Positions 1 to 7,015 of a stretch of DNA of 11,180 nucleotides are shown here, piece after piece. The DNA is taken from positions 1-11,180 of the forward strand of contig JABUSD010000380.1 of assembly GCA_021442845.1 (NCBI GenBank), in the 5' to 3' direction. Each line of letters starts with the position of its first letter. Within the stretch, counting starts at the first letter, position 1. The translations under genes and the position numbers were made by a program. The stretch comes from Holdemanella sp. Lineage in GTDB: Bacteria > Bacillota_I > Bacilli_A > Erysipelotrichales > Erysipelotrichaceae. Under the pieces are notes generated by a model. The model saw only the letters and a program-made list of their open reading frames with translations. It ran no database searches and had not been told where the DNA came from.

Positions 1-27
1 GTTGCACTACCCCTGTGCTAATCCGGC
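1..27 (-). tRNA. 5' part of a tRNA gene, cut by the window edge
   Basis: Read on the minus strand from 27 to 1, the sequence follows the tRNA 5' consensus position by position: a 7-nt acceptor strand GCCGGAT, then T8 and A9, a D-stem GCAC, a 7-nt D-loop AGGGGTA with the conserved GG and flanking A residues, the matching D-stem GTGC, A26, and the first two bases of the anticodon stem. The anticodon, T-arm and 3' end lie outside the window, so the amino acid cannot be read. The GCCGG acceptor start would be compatible with tRNA-Thr, but that is only a guess. It is transcribed divergently from the glycine cleavage operon. Confidence 0.8.
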
Positions 28-38
28 ATTGCCTATTT

Positions 39-47
39 ATTGTAGCA
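39..47 (-). promoter_or_regulatory. Extended -10 box for the tRNA gene
   Basis: On the minus strand the sequence reads TGC followed by TACAAT, an extended -10 element one base from consensus. Its -10 hexamer ends about 11 nt before the tRNA 5' end at 27. Initiation near position 32 would leave a leader of about 5 nt, which is typical for a tRNA gene. No good -35 hexamer is seen 16-18 bp upstream, which fits an extended -10 promoter. Confidence 0.5.
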
Positions 48-126
48 TAGATTTTATGAGTCTACCACTAAAAAAAGCATTGTCACACAATATATACATA
101 TGTCTACAATACGTAAACAAAAAATC

Positions 127-181
127 GTGTATATTGGTAAAATAATGAAAGATATAAGTTTTTTATAGTTTATATCGGTAA
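127..181. repeat. Two-copy 14-bp imperfect direct repeat upstream of gcvT
   Basis: GTGTATATTGGTAA at 127-140 and GTTTATATCGGTAA at 168-181 agree at 12 of 14 positions. They lie 41 bp apart, close to four helical turns, so both would face the same side of the DNA. They sit 50-100 bp upstream of the predicted gcvT promoter. This arrangement suits a pair of sites for a DNA-binding regulator, but the region is very AT-rich and chance similarity is possible. Apart from this repeat, 60-224 shows no gene or clear hairpin. Confidence 0.35.
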
Positions 182-224
182 TATTTTATGCTTATTGTTT
201 ATGTATTAGAAACATTTTTTAAGT

Positions 225-246
225 TTCCCATGGACAAATATGGGAA
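225..246. promoter_or_regulatory. Inverted repeat overlapping the gcvT promoter (candidate operator)
   Basis: Perfect 7-bp arms, TTCCCAT at 225-231 and ATGGGAA at 240-246, are separated by 8 bp and centred 15 bp apart. The repeat covers the predicted -35 hexamer and most of the spacer. Because it lies upstream of the likely transcription start, it would act as DNA, most simply as a repressor-dimer site, and not as an RNA hairpin. The regulator is not identifiable from this window. Confidence 0.45.
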
Positions 247-258
247 TTGTTTTACAAT
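231..258 (+). promoter_or_regulatory. Predicted sigma-A promoter of the glycine cleavage operon
   Basis: The -35 box TGGACA at 231-236 matches TTGACA at 5 of 6 positions. The -10 box TACAAT at 253-258 matches TATAAT at 5 of 6, and the spacer is 16 bp. Initiation would fall near 264-266, giving a leader of roughly 78 nt before gcvT. The -10 box also forms the right half of a small palindrome, ATTGT-TTT-ACAAT, at 246-258. No better promoter was seen between 60 and 342. Confidence 0.55.
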
Positions 259-263
259 AAAAG

Positions 264-342
264 AGGTAGAATTCCTGTAGTATGTAAGGCTTTACAGGAA
301 ATGGATTTCGCCACTTTTTGTGGCTTGAAAGGATATAGAATA
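264..342 (+). promoter_or_regulatory. Structured 5' leader of the gcvT operon
   Basis: Two hairpins fill the predicted untranslated leader. The first has a perfect 8-bp stem, TTCCTGTA at 272-279 with TACAGGAA at 293-300, closing a 13-nt loop. The second has a perfect 5-bp stem, GCCAC at 310-314 with GTGGC at 320-324, closing a U5 loop, and ends only 3 nt before the gcvT ribosome binding site at 328-333. The TTTTT run lies inside the loop and not after the stem, so this is not an intrinsic terminator. The conserved cores of the glycine riboswitch are absent. It could be a small unrecognised regulatory RNA element or simply a stabilising leader. Confidence 0.4.
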
Positions 343-1428
343 ATGGAACTTAAAACCCCTTTGTATGAAGCCCATGTGGCTCATGGTGGAAAGATTGTAC
401 CGTTTGCTGGTTATCTTCTGCCAGTGGATTATAAGCGCTCTGGAGTCATTAAGGAACATATGGCAGTACGCACTGCATGTGGTCTGTTTGATGTATCTCA
501 CATGGGTGAAATCGTATTAAGTGGTCCGGGTGCGCTTGCATCTATCAACCACATTATGACAAATGATTTTACAAATCTTCAGATTGGACGAATTCGTTAT
601 AGTCCGATGTGTAATGAAGATGGTGGCGTTATCGATGATACGATTATCTATCGTATGAGTGATGAATGCTACATGATTGTTGTGAACGCATCCAATACTG
701 CAAAGGATGATGAGCACATTCGTGCCAATTTATTAGCGGATACAACGATGGAGAATATTTCTGCTTCCGTTGGGCAATTGGCTTTACAGGGACCAAAGGC
801 AGGAAAGATTCTTTCTAAACTGACAGATTCAGACAACATTCCTGAAAAGTATTACAGTTTTAAGAAAAATGTATCGGTTGGTGGCATTGAATGCCTTGTA
901 TCGCAGACAGGATATACTGGATCTTATGGATTTGAATTATATACACCAGCTGAGAATGCCGTTGCATTATTTGAATTGTTGCTGGAAGCTGGAAAAGAAG
1001 AAGGCTTGATTCCATGTGGATTGGGCGCAAGAGATACGCTTCGTTTAGAAGCAGCTATGCCATTATATAGTCATGAGATGGATGATACTGTATCCCCATT
1101 GGAAGCAGGGCTTGATTTTGGCGTAAAGATGAATAAGGAAGAGTTCATCGGTAAAGAAGGAATAGAAAAGAAGGGGCGAGCTCGTACAAGAATCGGTCTT
1201 CATATAACAGGAAGAGGAATTGCTCGTGAACATCAGGATGTTTATTTCAATGGAGAATTGATTGGACATACAACATCTGGAACACATTGTGCTTACTTAG
1301 GTGGGGCCTATGCGATGGCACTTGTAGGAACAGATAAGGTTCAATTAGGCGATTTGGTAGAAGTCGATGTACGAGGACGTCGCGTTAGCGCAGAAGTGGT
1401 TGCGCTACCTTTCTATAAACAGGCATAA
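343..1428 (+). CDS. gcvT: Glycine cleavage system T protein (aminomethyltransferase)
   Basis: GcvT takes the aminomethyl group carried on lipoyl-GcvH, releases ammonia and passes the carbon to tetrahydrofolate, giving 5,10-methylene-THF. The 361 residues match the usual family length. Visible family features are the N-terminal TPLYEAHVAHGGK segment, the VSHMGE motif at about 51-56, the GGVIDD motif with the expected catalytic Asp98, and the GARDTLRLEA folate-site motif in the second half. Residues 23-28 read GYLLPV where many homologues have GWEMPV. The ATG at 343 was chosen because AAAGGA at 328-333 precedes it by 9 nt and it gives the family's normal N-terminus. The frame stays open upstream to a TTG at 247 and an ATG at 301, but that stretch overlaps the promoter and leader and does not look like GcvT. 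First gene of a six-gene operon. The family assignment is very secure. Confidence 0.97.
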   Translation: MELKTPLYEAHVAHGGKIVPFAGYLLPVDYKRSGVIKEHMAVRTACGLFDVSHMGEIVLSGPGALASINHIMTNDFTNLQIGRIRYSPMCNEDGGVIDDTIIYRMSDECYMIVVNASNTAKDDEHIRANLLADTTMENISASVGQLALQGPKAGKILSKLTDSDNIPEKYYSFKKNVSVGGIECLVSQTGYTGSYGFELYTPAENAVALFELLLEAGKEEGLIPCGLGARDTLRLEAAMPLYSHEMDDTVSPLEAGLDFGVKMNKEEFIGKEGIEKKGRARTRIGLHITGRGIAREHQDVYFNGELIGHTTSGTHCAYLGGAYAMALVGTDKVQLGDLVEVDVRGRRVSAEVVALPFYKQA

Positions 1429-1446
1429 AACAGGAGGAGAAGAAAT

Positions 1447-1827
1447 ATGAACACACCAGAAACATTAAAGTACAGCAAAAGCCATGAATGGGTTAAAGAT
1501 CTTGGCGATGGAAGAGTCGAAATCGGATTAACAGATTTTGCTCAGGATGCATTAGGCGATTTAGTATTCGTTAACTTGCCAGAGGTTGGCGATGAAGTAA
1601 AAGCAGGGGATCAGTTCTGCGATGTTGAATCAGTAAAAGCCGTATCCGATGTATTTTCGCCAGTAACAGGAACCATTGAAGAAGTGAATGAAGAATTAGC
1701 TGACAAGCCAGAATTAATCAATGAAGATCCATATGGAGCATGGATTATCCGTGTTGCAGATACAGCGGATACAGTTGAATTGCTGGATGCAGCTGGATAT
1801 GAAGCTGTTTGTGCAGAAGAAGAATAA
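1447..1827 (+). CDS. gcvH: Glycine cleavage system H protein (lipoyl carrier)
   Basis: GcvH is the small shuttle protein whose lipoyl arm carries the aminomethyl group from the P protein to the T protein, then electrons to the L protein. At 126 residues it has the normal size. The signature [15 protein letters not shown] is present, with Lys64 as the lipoylation site, as is the N-terminal KYSKSHEWV segment. The acidic C-terminal tail (CAEEE) is ordinary. AGGAGG at 1432-1437 lies 9 nt before the ATG. It starts 18 nt after gcvT. The ligase able to modify Lys64 (lplA) is encoded three genes downstream in the same operon. Related H-like proteins serve as lipoyl relay carriers in some Bacillota, but within a complete gcv operon the standard role is much more likely. 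Confidence 0.98.
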   Translation: MNTPETLKYSKSHEWVKDLGDGRVEIGLTDFAQDALGDLVFVNLPEVGDEVKAGDQFCDVESVKAVSDVFSPVTGTIEEVNEELADKPELINEDPYGAWIIRVADTADTVELLDAAGYEAVCAEEE

Positions 1828-1839
1828 AAAGGAGAATGT

Positions 1840-3156
1840 ATGTCAGGTTATATTCCCAATACACAGGAAGACATAAAAAGAATGCTTGACACAATGGGGA
1901 TTTCATCCGTTGATGAACTCTTTGTGGATGTACCTGAAAGTCTTCGTATGGGAGAACTCAATCTGGAAAGTGGGAAAAGCGAATTAGAAGTTAGAACAAT
2001 CATAGAAGAGCTTGCTCTAAAGAATAAGCAGTATCGCACTGTATTCCGTGGAGCAGGAAGCTATGATCATTATATTCCTTCTATTGTAAAGACAATAACG
2101 ACAAAAGAAGAGTTCGTTACAGCTTATACACCATACCAGGCAGAAATCTCTCAAGGTGTACTACAATCAATTTTTGAATATCAGACGATGATCTGTGAAT
2201 TGACAGGGATGGATGTTTCCAATGCCTCTGTCTATGATGGTGCTGTTGCCGCTGCAGAAGCGGTTATGATGACACAGGAAAGAAAACGAACACGTGTTGT
2301 TGTCACAGATACAGTCGATCCGCAGGTATTAACGGTTGTGAAGACATATTGTGATGGAAGATCGATTCCAGTATGTGTAGTTAAATCAAGTAATGGTAGG
2401 ACAGACATAGAGGCTATAAAGGAAGCATTAGGGACTGATAGCGCTTGTCTGCTATTCCAGCAGCCAAATTATTATGGAATCATTGAAGATGGAGAAGCAC
2501 TTGTATCATTAGCTCATGAAACAGGTGCAAAGGCAATCATGTCCGTAAATCCAATTTCGATGGGATTGTTAAAAACGCCAGGAGAATGTGGTGCAGATAT
2601 TGCAGTTGGTGAAGGACAGCCTTTAGGTATGCCAATGGCATTTGGTGGACCATATCTTGGATTTATGGCATCAACAAAGAAGATGATGCGTAAGTTGCCA
2701 GGACGTATTGTAGGACAGACGGAAGATGCCAAAGGAAATCGGGCATTTGTTCTTACATTACAGGCAAGAGAGCAGCATATCCGTCGTGAAAAGGCATCGA
2801 GCAATGTATGTTCAAATGAAGCTTTATGTGCGATGACAGCTGCTGTCTTTATGGCATCCGTTGGTCCAGAAGGACTTGCATCAATGGCAAAATCATGTTT
2901 CAACAAGGCACATTATGCCATGTCAAAACTGGCAGAAATACCAGGTGTCAGCCTTGTTTATAATGAGGAATTCTTCCATGAATTTTTAATGACTTGTCCT
3001 GTTGATCCAGCATGTATCAACAAGGCATTAGCCGAAAATGGAATTCTAGGTGGTTTACCAGTGGATGGAAAGATCCTTTGGTGTGTTACGGAAAAACAGA
3101 GTAAAGCACAGATTGATAAGATGGTATCTATCGTGCAGGAGGTTTGCTGCAAATGA
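1840..3156 (+). CDS. gcvPA: Glycine dehydrogenase (decarboxylating), P-protein subunit 1
   Basis: This is the N-terminal half of the split P protein. With GcvPB it decarboxylates glycine through a PLP-bound intermediate and loads the aminomethyl group onto GcvH. The 438 residues are close to the usual 440-450. The start MSGYIPNTQEDIKRML and the segment SYDHYIPSIV at about 73-82 are typical of the family, and the middle holds a glycine-rich GEGQPLGMPMAFGGPYLG stretch. The PLP lysine is not in this subunit but in GcvPB, as expected for the two-subunit form of Bacillota and archaea. AAGGAG at 1829-1834 sits 5 nt before the ATG. The gene starts 12 nt after gcvH and overlaps gcvPB by 4 nt, which suggests translational coupling and equal amounts of the two subunits. 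Confidence 0.97.
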   Translation: MSGYIPNTQEDIKRMLDTMGISSVDELFVDVPESLRMGELNLESGKSELEVRTIIEELALKNKQYRTVFRGAGSYDHYIPSIVKTITTKEEFVTAYTPYQAEISQGVLQSIFEYQTMICELTGMDVSNASVYDGAVAAAEAVMMTQERKRTRVVVTDTVDPQVLTVVKTYCDGRSIPVCVVKSSNGRTDIEAIKEALGTDSACLLFQQPNYYGIIEDGEALVSLAHETGAKAIMSVNPISMGLLKTPGECGADIAVGEGQPLGMPMAFGGPYLGFMASTKKMMRKLPGRIVGQTEDAKGNRAFVLTLQAREQHIRREKASSNVCSNEALCAMTAAVFMASVGPEGLASMAKSCFNKAHYAMSKLAEIPGVSLVYNEEFFHEFLMTCPVDPACINKALAENGILGGLPVDGKILWCVTEKQSKAQIDKMVSIVQEVCCK

Positions 3157-4580
3157 AACTGATTTTTGAAAGAACAAGTGCAGGAAGACATCTAAATCTT
3201 TTACCTGAATGTGATGTACCAGAGTTTGCTTTAGCATCAGAAATGAAAAGACAAACAAAACCATTCTTACCAGAACTAAGCGAAGTGGATGTTGACCGTC
3301 ACTATACACAGCTTGCCAAACAGACACATGGTGTCAATGATGGATTCTATCCACTTGGATCATGTACAATGAAATACAATCCTCGTATCAATGAAGAGAT
3401 GGCTGCCTTACCTGGATTTACAGGCATCCATCCATTGCAGGACGATGAAGAAGTACAAGGATGTCTAGAGGTTATCGATCGACTAGAAAAAGCGCTTTGT
3501 GAAATTACCGCAATGGATCATGTAACATTCCAGCCAGCTGCAGGTGCACATGGAGAATTTACTGGATTGCAGTTGATTCGTGCATATCATCTACATCATG
3601 GAGATACAAAGCGTACAAAGATTATCGTGCCAGATTCAGCACATGGAACAAATCCAGCCAGCGCTGTCATGGTAGGATTTGATGTTGTAAACATTCCATC
3701 CGATGATAAGGGATGTGTTGACTTAGATGCATTAAAGAATGCAGTAGGAGAAGATACGGCAGGATTGATGCTGACAAATCCAAATACAGTGGGATTGTTT
3801 GATCCAAACATTGCAGAAATCACAAAGATTGTTCACGATGCTGGTGGACTTTGTTACTATGACGGAGCGAACTTGAATGCCGTTATGGGTATTGTTCGCC
3901 CAGGGGATATGGGATTTGACTGCGTGCATATGAATCTGCATAAGACTTTCTCTACACCACATGGTGGAGGTGGTCCTGGTGCAGGGCCAGTTGGATGTAA
4001 GGCATTTCTAGCTGATTATCTTCCAGGTAAATTAACTATCCATGAAGATGGATTCAAACTGGTGACACCAAAACAGACAATTGGACAGGTTCGCACATTC
4101 TATGGAAACTTCCTAGTTGTTGTTCGTGCCTTATGTTATGTATTATCGCTTGGTAAGGAAGGTATTCCTGAAGCCGCTAAGGGAGCTGTATTGAACGCCA
4201 ACTATATGATGCATCAATTAGCGCATGACTATGATATGGCATATACAGGCCCATGCATGCATGAATTTGTAATGACTTTAGATAAGCTGCATAAAGAAAC
4301 AGGTATATCGGCATTGGATGTTGCTAAACGTCTGCTTGACTTTGGAATTCACCCGCCAACGATGTACTTCCCATTGATTGTCCATGAAGCGCTGATGGTA
4401 GAACCAACGGAAACAGAATCTATTGAAACATTAGATGAAGCGGTTGAAATCTTCAAGCAGATTTTAAAGGAAGCTAAGGAAAATCCAGACATGTTACATG
4501 GTGCACCTCACAATACACCAATTGGAAGACCAGATGAGGTTAAGGCTGCCCGTACACCGATTCTGCGTTTTGAAAGATAA
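3153..4580 (+). CDS. gcvPB: Glycine dehydrogenase (decarboxylating), P-protein subunit 2 (PLP-binding)
   Basis: This is the C-terminal half of the split P protein and carries the pyridoxal phosphate. At 475 residues it matches the usual length of about 480. The PLP attachment motif NLHKTFSTPHGGGGPG is complete, with Lys264 as the Schiff-base residue. The family motifs HGVNDGFYPLGSCTMKYNP at about 59-77 and DSAHGTNPASA in the middle are also present. The start is the ATG at 3153, which overlaps the gcvPA stop (ATGA) and has AGGAGG at 3137-3142, 10 nt upstream. A TTG at 3144 in the same frame would leave only 1 nt after the Shine-Dalgarno sequence and adds nothing recognisable. The stop shares one base with the lplA start codon. 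Confidence 0.97.
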   Translation: MKLIFERTSAGRHLNLLPECDVPEFALASEMKRQTKPFLPELSEVDVDRHYTQLAKQTHGVNDGFYPLGSCTMKYNPRINEEMAALPGFTGIHPLQDDEEVQGCLEVIDRLEKALCEITAMDHVTFQPAAGAHGEFTGLQLIRAYHLHHGDTKRTKIIVPDSAHGTNPASAVMVGFDVVNIPSDDKGCVDLDALKNAVGEDTAGLMLTNPNTVGLFDPNIAEITKIVHDAGGLCYYDGANLNAVMGIVRPGDMGFDCVHMNLHKTFSTPHGGGGPGAGPVGCKAFLADYLPGKLTIHEDGFKLVTPKQTIGQVRTFYGNFLVVVRALCYVLSLGKEGIPEAAKGAVLNANYMMHQLAHDYDMAYTGPCMHEFVMTLDKLHKETGISALDVAKRLLDFGIHPPTMYFPLIVHEALMVEPTETESIETLDEAVEIFKQILKEAKENPDMLHGAPHNTPIGRPDEVKAARTPILRFER

Positions 4581-5563
4581 TGAAACTGTATACTTTTATA
4601 CAGAATACGATGAACCCATATGAAAATCTGGCGGTGGAGGAAATCCTCCGCCGTCAGGTTTGTGAAGGGGAAGTGATTCTGTATCTTTGGCAGAATAAGG
4701 ATACGGTTGTGATTGGACGCAATCAGTGCGCCTATGATGAATGCAATCTGGAAGCCATGCAAAAAGAAGGTGTAAAACTGGCTAGACGCATGTCAGGTGG
4801 AGGTGCTGTCTATCATGATGAAGGAAATCTGAATTTCAGCTTTCTTGCATGTGATAGTGAATATGATAAGGTAAAACAGAATCAGGTTCTTTTAGATGCA
4901 ATCCAATCCTTTGGCTTAGAAGCATCGATCAGCGGAAGAAATGATTTATTAGCCGAAGAAAGAAAATTTTCAGGGCATGCCTATTACCAGTCGGATGGAA
5001 AGAACTGTCATCATGGAACTTTGATGATTGGCGTTGATCAGAACCGATTATCCAGCTATCTGAATGTATCCAAGGCAAAACTGCAGAAAAGAAGTGTAGC
5101 TTCCGTTAAATCAAGAGTTATCAACCTTCAATCTTTAAATGACGAAATCACAGTAGAAACAATGAAGGAAAAGCTGATAGAAAGCTTTTCTAAAATATAT
5201 AAGGGCACACCAGTGCCATACGAGAGCTTACAGACAAATCTTGTACAAATGCAACAGAATGTATTAGAGGATAAAGATTGGCTGTATGGCGCTAAGAAAA
5301 ACGCATATAAGAAGCTATACGGGTGTTTTGACTGGGGTGAAATCACTTTATACTATCGGATTGAGAATGAAAGGATACAGGATATTCTTTTCAACACGGA
5401 TGGTATGGATGCATCCCTTTTACTAGAAATACCAGAAAAGCTAAAAAACATACCTCTGGATAAAGAAAGGGTAAAACTTGCTTTAAAAGGAGATGGTCTG
5501 GAACAACAAGTGGTATGTGATGATATATACAAACTGATCAAACCACTTCTGGAAAGGAAATAA
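4580..5563 (+). CDS. lplA: Lipoate-protein ligase A
   Basis: LplA activates free lipoate with ATP and attaches it to the lysine of lipoyl proteins, here most plausibly Lys64 of GcvH. The 327 residues match the two-domain bacterial enzyme of about 330-340. The lipoate-binding motif RRMSGGGAVYHDEGNLNFSF is at 69-88. The conserved lysine of the K-x-SG-x-A motif is Lys129 (KFSGHA), preceded by GRNDLL. The C-terminal accessory domain follows from about residue 245. The ATG overlaps the gcvPB stop by one base (TAATG). Only a weak purine run (GAAAG, 4572-4576) precedes it, so translation probably depends on ribosomes finishing gcvPB. That would suit an enzyme needed in smaller amounts than its substrate. 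A lipoyl-relay amidotransferase is less likely, because those lack this arrangement. Confidence 0.95.
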   Translation: MKLYTFIQNTMNPYENLAVEEILRRQVCEGEVILYLWQNKDTVVIGRNQCAYDECNLEAMQKEGVKLARRMSGGGAVYHDEGNLNFSFLACDSEYDKVKQNQVLLDAIQSFGLEASISGRNDLLAEERKFSGHAYYQSDGKNCHHGTLMIGVDQNRLSSYLNVSKAKLQKRSVASVKSRVINLQSLNDEITVETMKEKLIESFSKIYKGTPVPYESLQTNLVQMQQNVLEDKDWLYGAKKNAYKKLYGCFDWGEITLYYRIENERIQDILFNTDGMDASLLLEIPEKLKNIPLDKERVKLALKGDGLEQQVVCDDIYKLIKPLLERK

Positions 5564-5564
5564 T

Positions 5565-6941
5565 ATGAGCAATCATTATGATGTCATTGTGATTGGAGCA
5601 GGTCCAGGAGGGCTTGCCTGCGCAACAAAACTTGCCGGATATGGTAAAAAAGTAGTTCTTGTGGAAAAAGCAGATATTGGAGGTACATGTCTAAATCGCG
5701 GATGCGTACCGACAAAGACATTGATGCATACAGCGGATTTGTATCGAACATTAAAGGAAGATACGGAATGTGGTTTATGTATTGAAGGAGTATCCATTGA
5801 TTATGCTTCGCTTAAAAACAAAAAGGAAGAAGTTGTATCTAAATTAAAAGATGCATCTTCAAAGGGATTAAAAGCTTTAAAAGTTACGGTTTTAAATGGA
5901 GAAGCAACTGTTATTGAACCAGGAAAAGTTGTTGTCAAGACAGAAAATGAAGATGTAGAACTAACAAGTGATGCTATTGTCATCGCAACAGGATCGCTAC
6001 CAGCTATCCCACCAATTGAAGGGGTTGATATTCCAACGGTAATCACAAGCGATGAAATCCTATCTCAAGTACCTTCCTTTGATGAATTGATTATTATTGG
6101 TGGTGGCGTCATTGGTATGGAATTTGCCTCTTTATATAATTCATTGGGAACCAAGGTAACCGTATTAGAAGGGTTGCCACGTATTCTTTCAACGATGGAT
6201 AAGGAAATCTCTTCGAGTCTATCGCTGAGCTTGAAGAAAAAAGGGGTTACCATTGTAACGGATGCATTGGTATCAAAGATTAATCAGGAACAGGGAAAGA
6301 CAACCTGTACATATACGGCAAAGAATAAAACAGAAACAATATCTGCACAAGCTGTATTGCTAGCTGTAGGAAGAAAAGTTAACTTGAATTCTGTTTTGAA
6401 TCCATTACCAGAACTAGATAGAGGAAGAGCCATTGTAGATGATAATATGATGTCTTCCATCCCTGGTATTTATGTCATTGGTGATGCAGCTGCAGGCTAT
6501 CCACAATTAGCACATGCTGCTAGTGCACAAGGCGAGAAAGTAGCTGCCGTATTAGCAGGTATACCATATACGACGGATTTACATCTTGTGCCAGGCTGTG
6601 TTTATACCCAACCAGAAATTGCATCGGTCGGTATGAGTGAACAGGAAGCTAAGGATAAAGGATTGAATGTGCATGTAGGAAAGGTTCCGACAACAGGAAA
6701 TGCGAAATCGGTATTGAGTGGAGATGAAAGAGGATTCATTAAGGTGATAGCCGATGAAACAGGCACTTTATTAGGGGCTCAGTTATTCTGTTCTAGAGCA
6801 ACGGATATGGTTGGAGAATTTGCTGTAGCTATTGGAAATAAACTTAATGAAAAACAGGTAGCATCGATTATTCGTCCTCATCCAACCTATGAAGAAAGCA
6901 TTAAGGATGCACTTGAAGCATCCATCAAGAAAAATAAATAA
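5565..6941 (+). CDS. lpdA: Dihydrolipoamide dehydrogenase (glycine cleavage L protein)
   Basis: This flavoenzyme reoxidises dihydrolipoyl-GcvH and reduces NAD+ to NADH, closing the glycine cleavage cycle. The FAD-binding GAGPGG is at 11-16. The redox disulfide motif CLNRGC uses Cys42 and Cys47. The NAD-binding glycines GGGVIG are at 179-184, with Glu202 at the end of the second strand favouring NAD over NADP. The C-terminal catalytic pair is His439 and Glu444 in HPTYEE. Length (458 residues) is normal. There is no N-terminal lipoyl domain such as some Bacillota L proteins carry. AAAGGA at 5553-5558 lies 6 nt before the ATG, inside the lplA end. As last gene of the gcv operon it is most likely dedicated to this system, although such enzymes can also serve 2-oxoacid dehydrogenases encoded elsewhere. 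Confidence 0.96.
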   Translation: MSNHYDVIVIGAGPGGLACATKLAGYGKKVVLVEKADIGGTCLNRGCVPTKTLMHTADLYRTLKEDTECGLCIEGVSIDYASLKNKKEEVVSKLKDASSKGLKALKVTVLNGEATVIEPGKVVVKTENEDVELTSDAIVIATGSLPAIPPIEGVDIPTVITSDEILSQVPSFDELIIIGGGVIGMEFASLYNSLGTKVTVLEGLPRILSTMDKEISSSLSLSLKKKGVTIVTDALVSKINQEQGKTTCTYTAKNKTETISAQAVLLAVGRKVNLNSVLNPLPELDRGRAIVDDNMMSSIPGIYVIGDAAAGYPQLAHAASAQGEKVAAVLAGIPYTTDLHLVPGCVYTQPEIASVGMSEQEAKDKGLNVHVGKVPTTGNAKSVLSGDERGFIKVIADETGTLLGAQLFCSRATDMVGEFAVAIGNKLNEKQVASIIRPHPTYEESIKDALEASIKKNK

Positions 6942-6969
6942 GTGTCATGGATAATCCATGACATTTTTT
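6942..6969 (+). terminator. Intrinsic terminator of the gcv operon
   Basis: A perfect 9-bp stem, TGTCATGGA at 6943-6951 with TCCATGACA at 6955-6963, closes a 3-nt loop and is followed directly by six T residues at 6964-6969. It begins 2 nt after the lpdA stop. It has no T-run on the other side, so it acts only on plus-strand transcription. Confidence 0.9.
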
Positions 6970-6975
6970 CATGAC

Positions 6976-7007
6976 AAAAAAAAGAGGTATATTTTAAAAT
7001 ACCTCTT
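6976..7007 (-). terminator. Intrinsic terminator of the hyd operon
   Basis: Perfect 9-bp arms, AAGAGGTAT at 6982-6990 and ATACCTCTT at 6999-7007, close an 8-nt AT-rich loop. The run of A residues at 6976-6983 becomes the T-tract when read on the minus strand. It lies 8 nt beyond the hydA stop. With the plus-strand terminator it insulates the two convergent operons. Confidence 0.88.
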
Positions 7008-7015
7008 AATTCATG

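Noticed and set aside
246..258. Rex (NADH-sensing repressor) site from TTGTTTTACAA
   Set aside because: The half-sites are too close together. A Rex operator needs a longer, about 18-bp, palindrome of TTGTNAA-type arms.
247..342. N-terminal extension of GcvT from a TTG at 247 or an in-frame ATG at 301
   Set aside because: The extension overlaps the -10 box and the hairpin leader. The ATG at 301 has its purine run (AGGAA) directly adjacent with no spacing. The ATG at 343 has a well-spaced AAAGGA and gives the normal family start.
60..342. Glycine or tetrahydrofolate riboswitch
   Set aside because: The conserved glycine aptamer cores are absent. The GAGGTAGA stretch at the leader start only superficially resembles the 5' part of the THF riboswitch, and the leader is too short for that fold.
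2514..2906. 130-codon open frame on the minus strand inside gcvPA
   Set aside because: It lies wholly opposite a well-conserved gene, has no recognisable protein features and no clear operon context, so it is a coding-strand shadow.
3144..3152. TTG start for gcvPB adding three residues
   Set aside because: It lies 1 nt after the AGGAGG. The overlapping ATG at 3153 has proper 10-nt spacing and the usual protein start.
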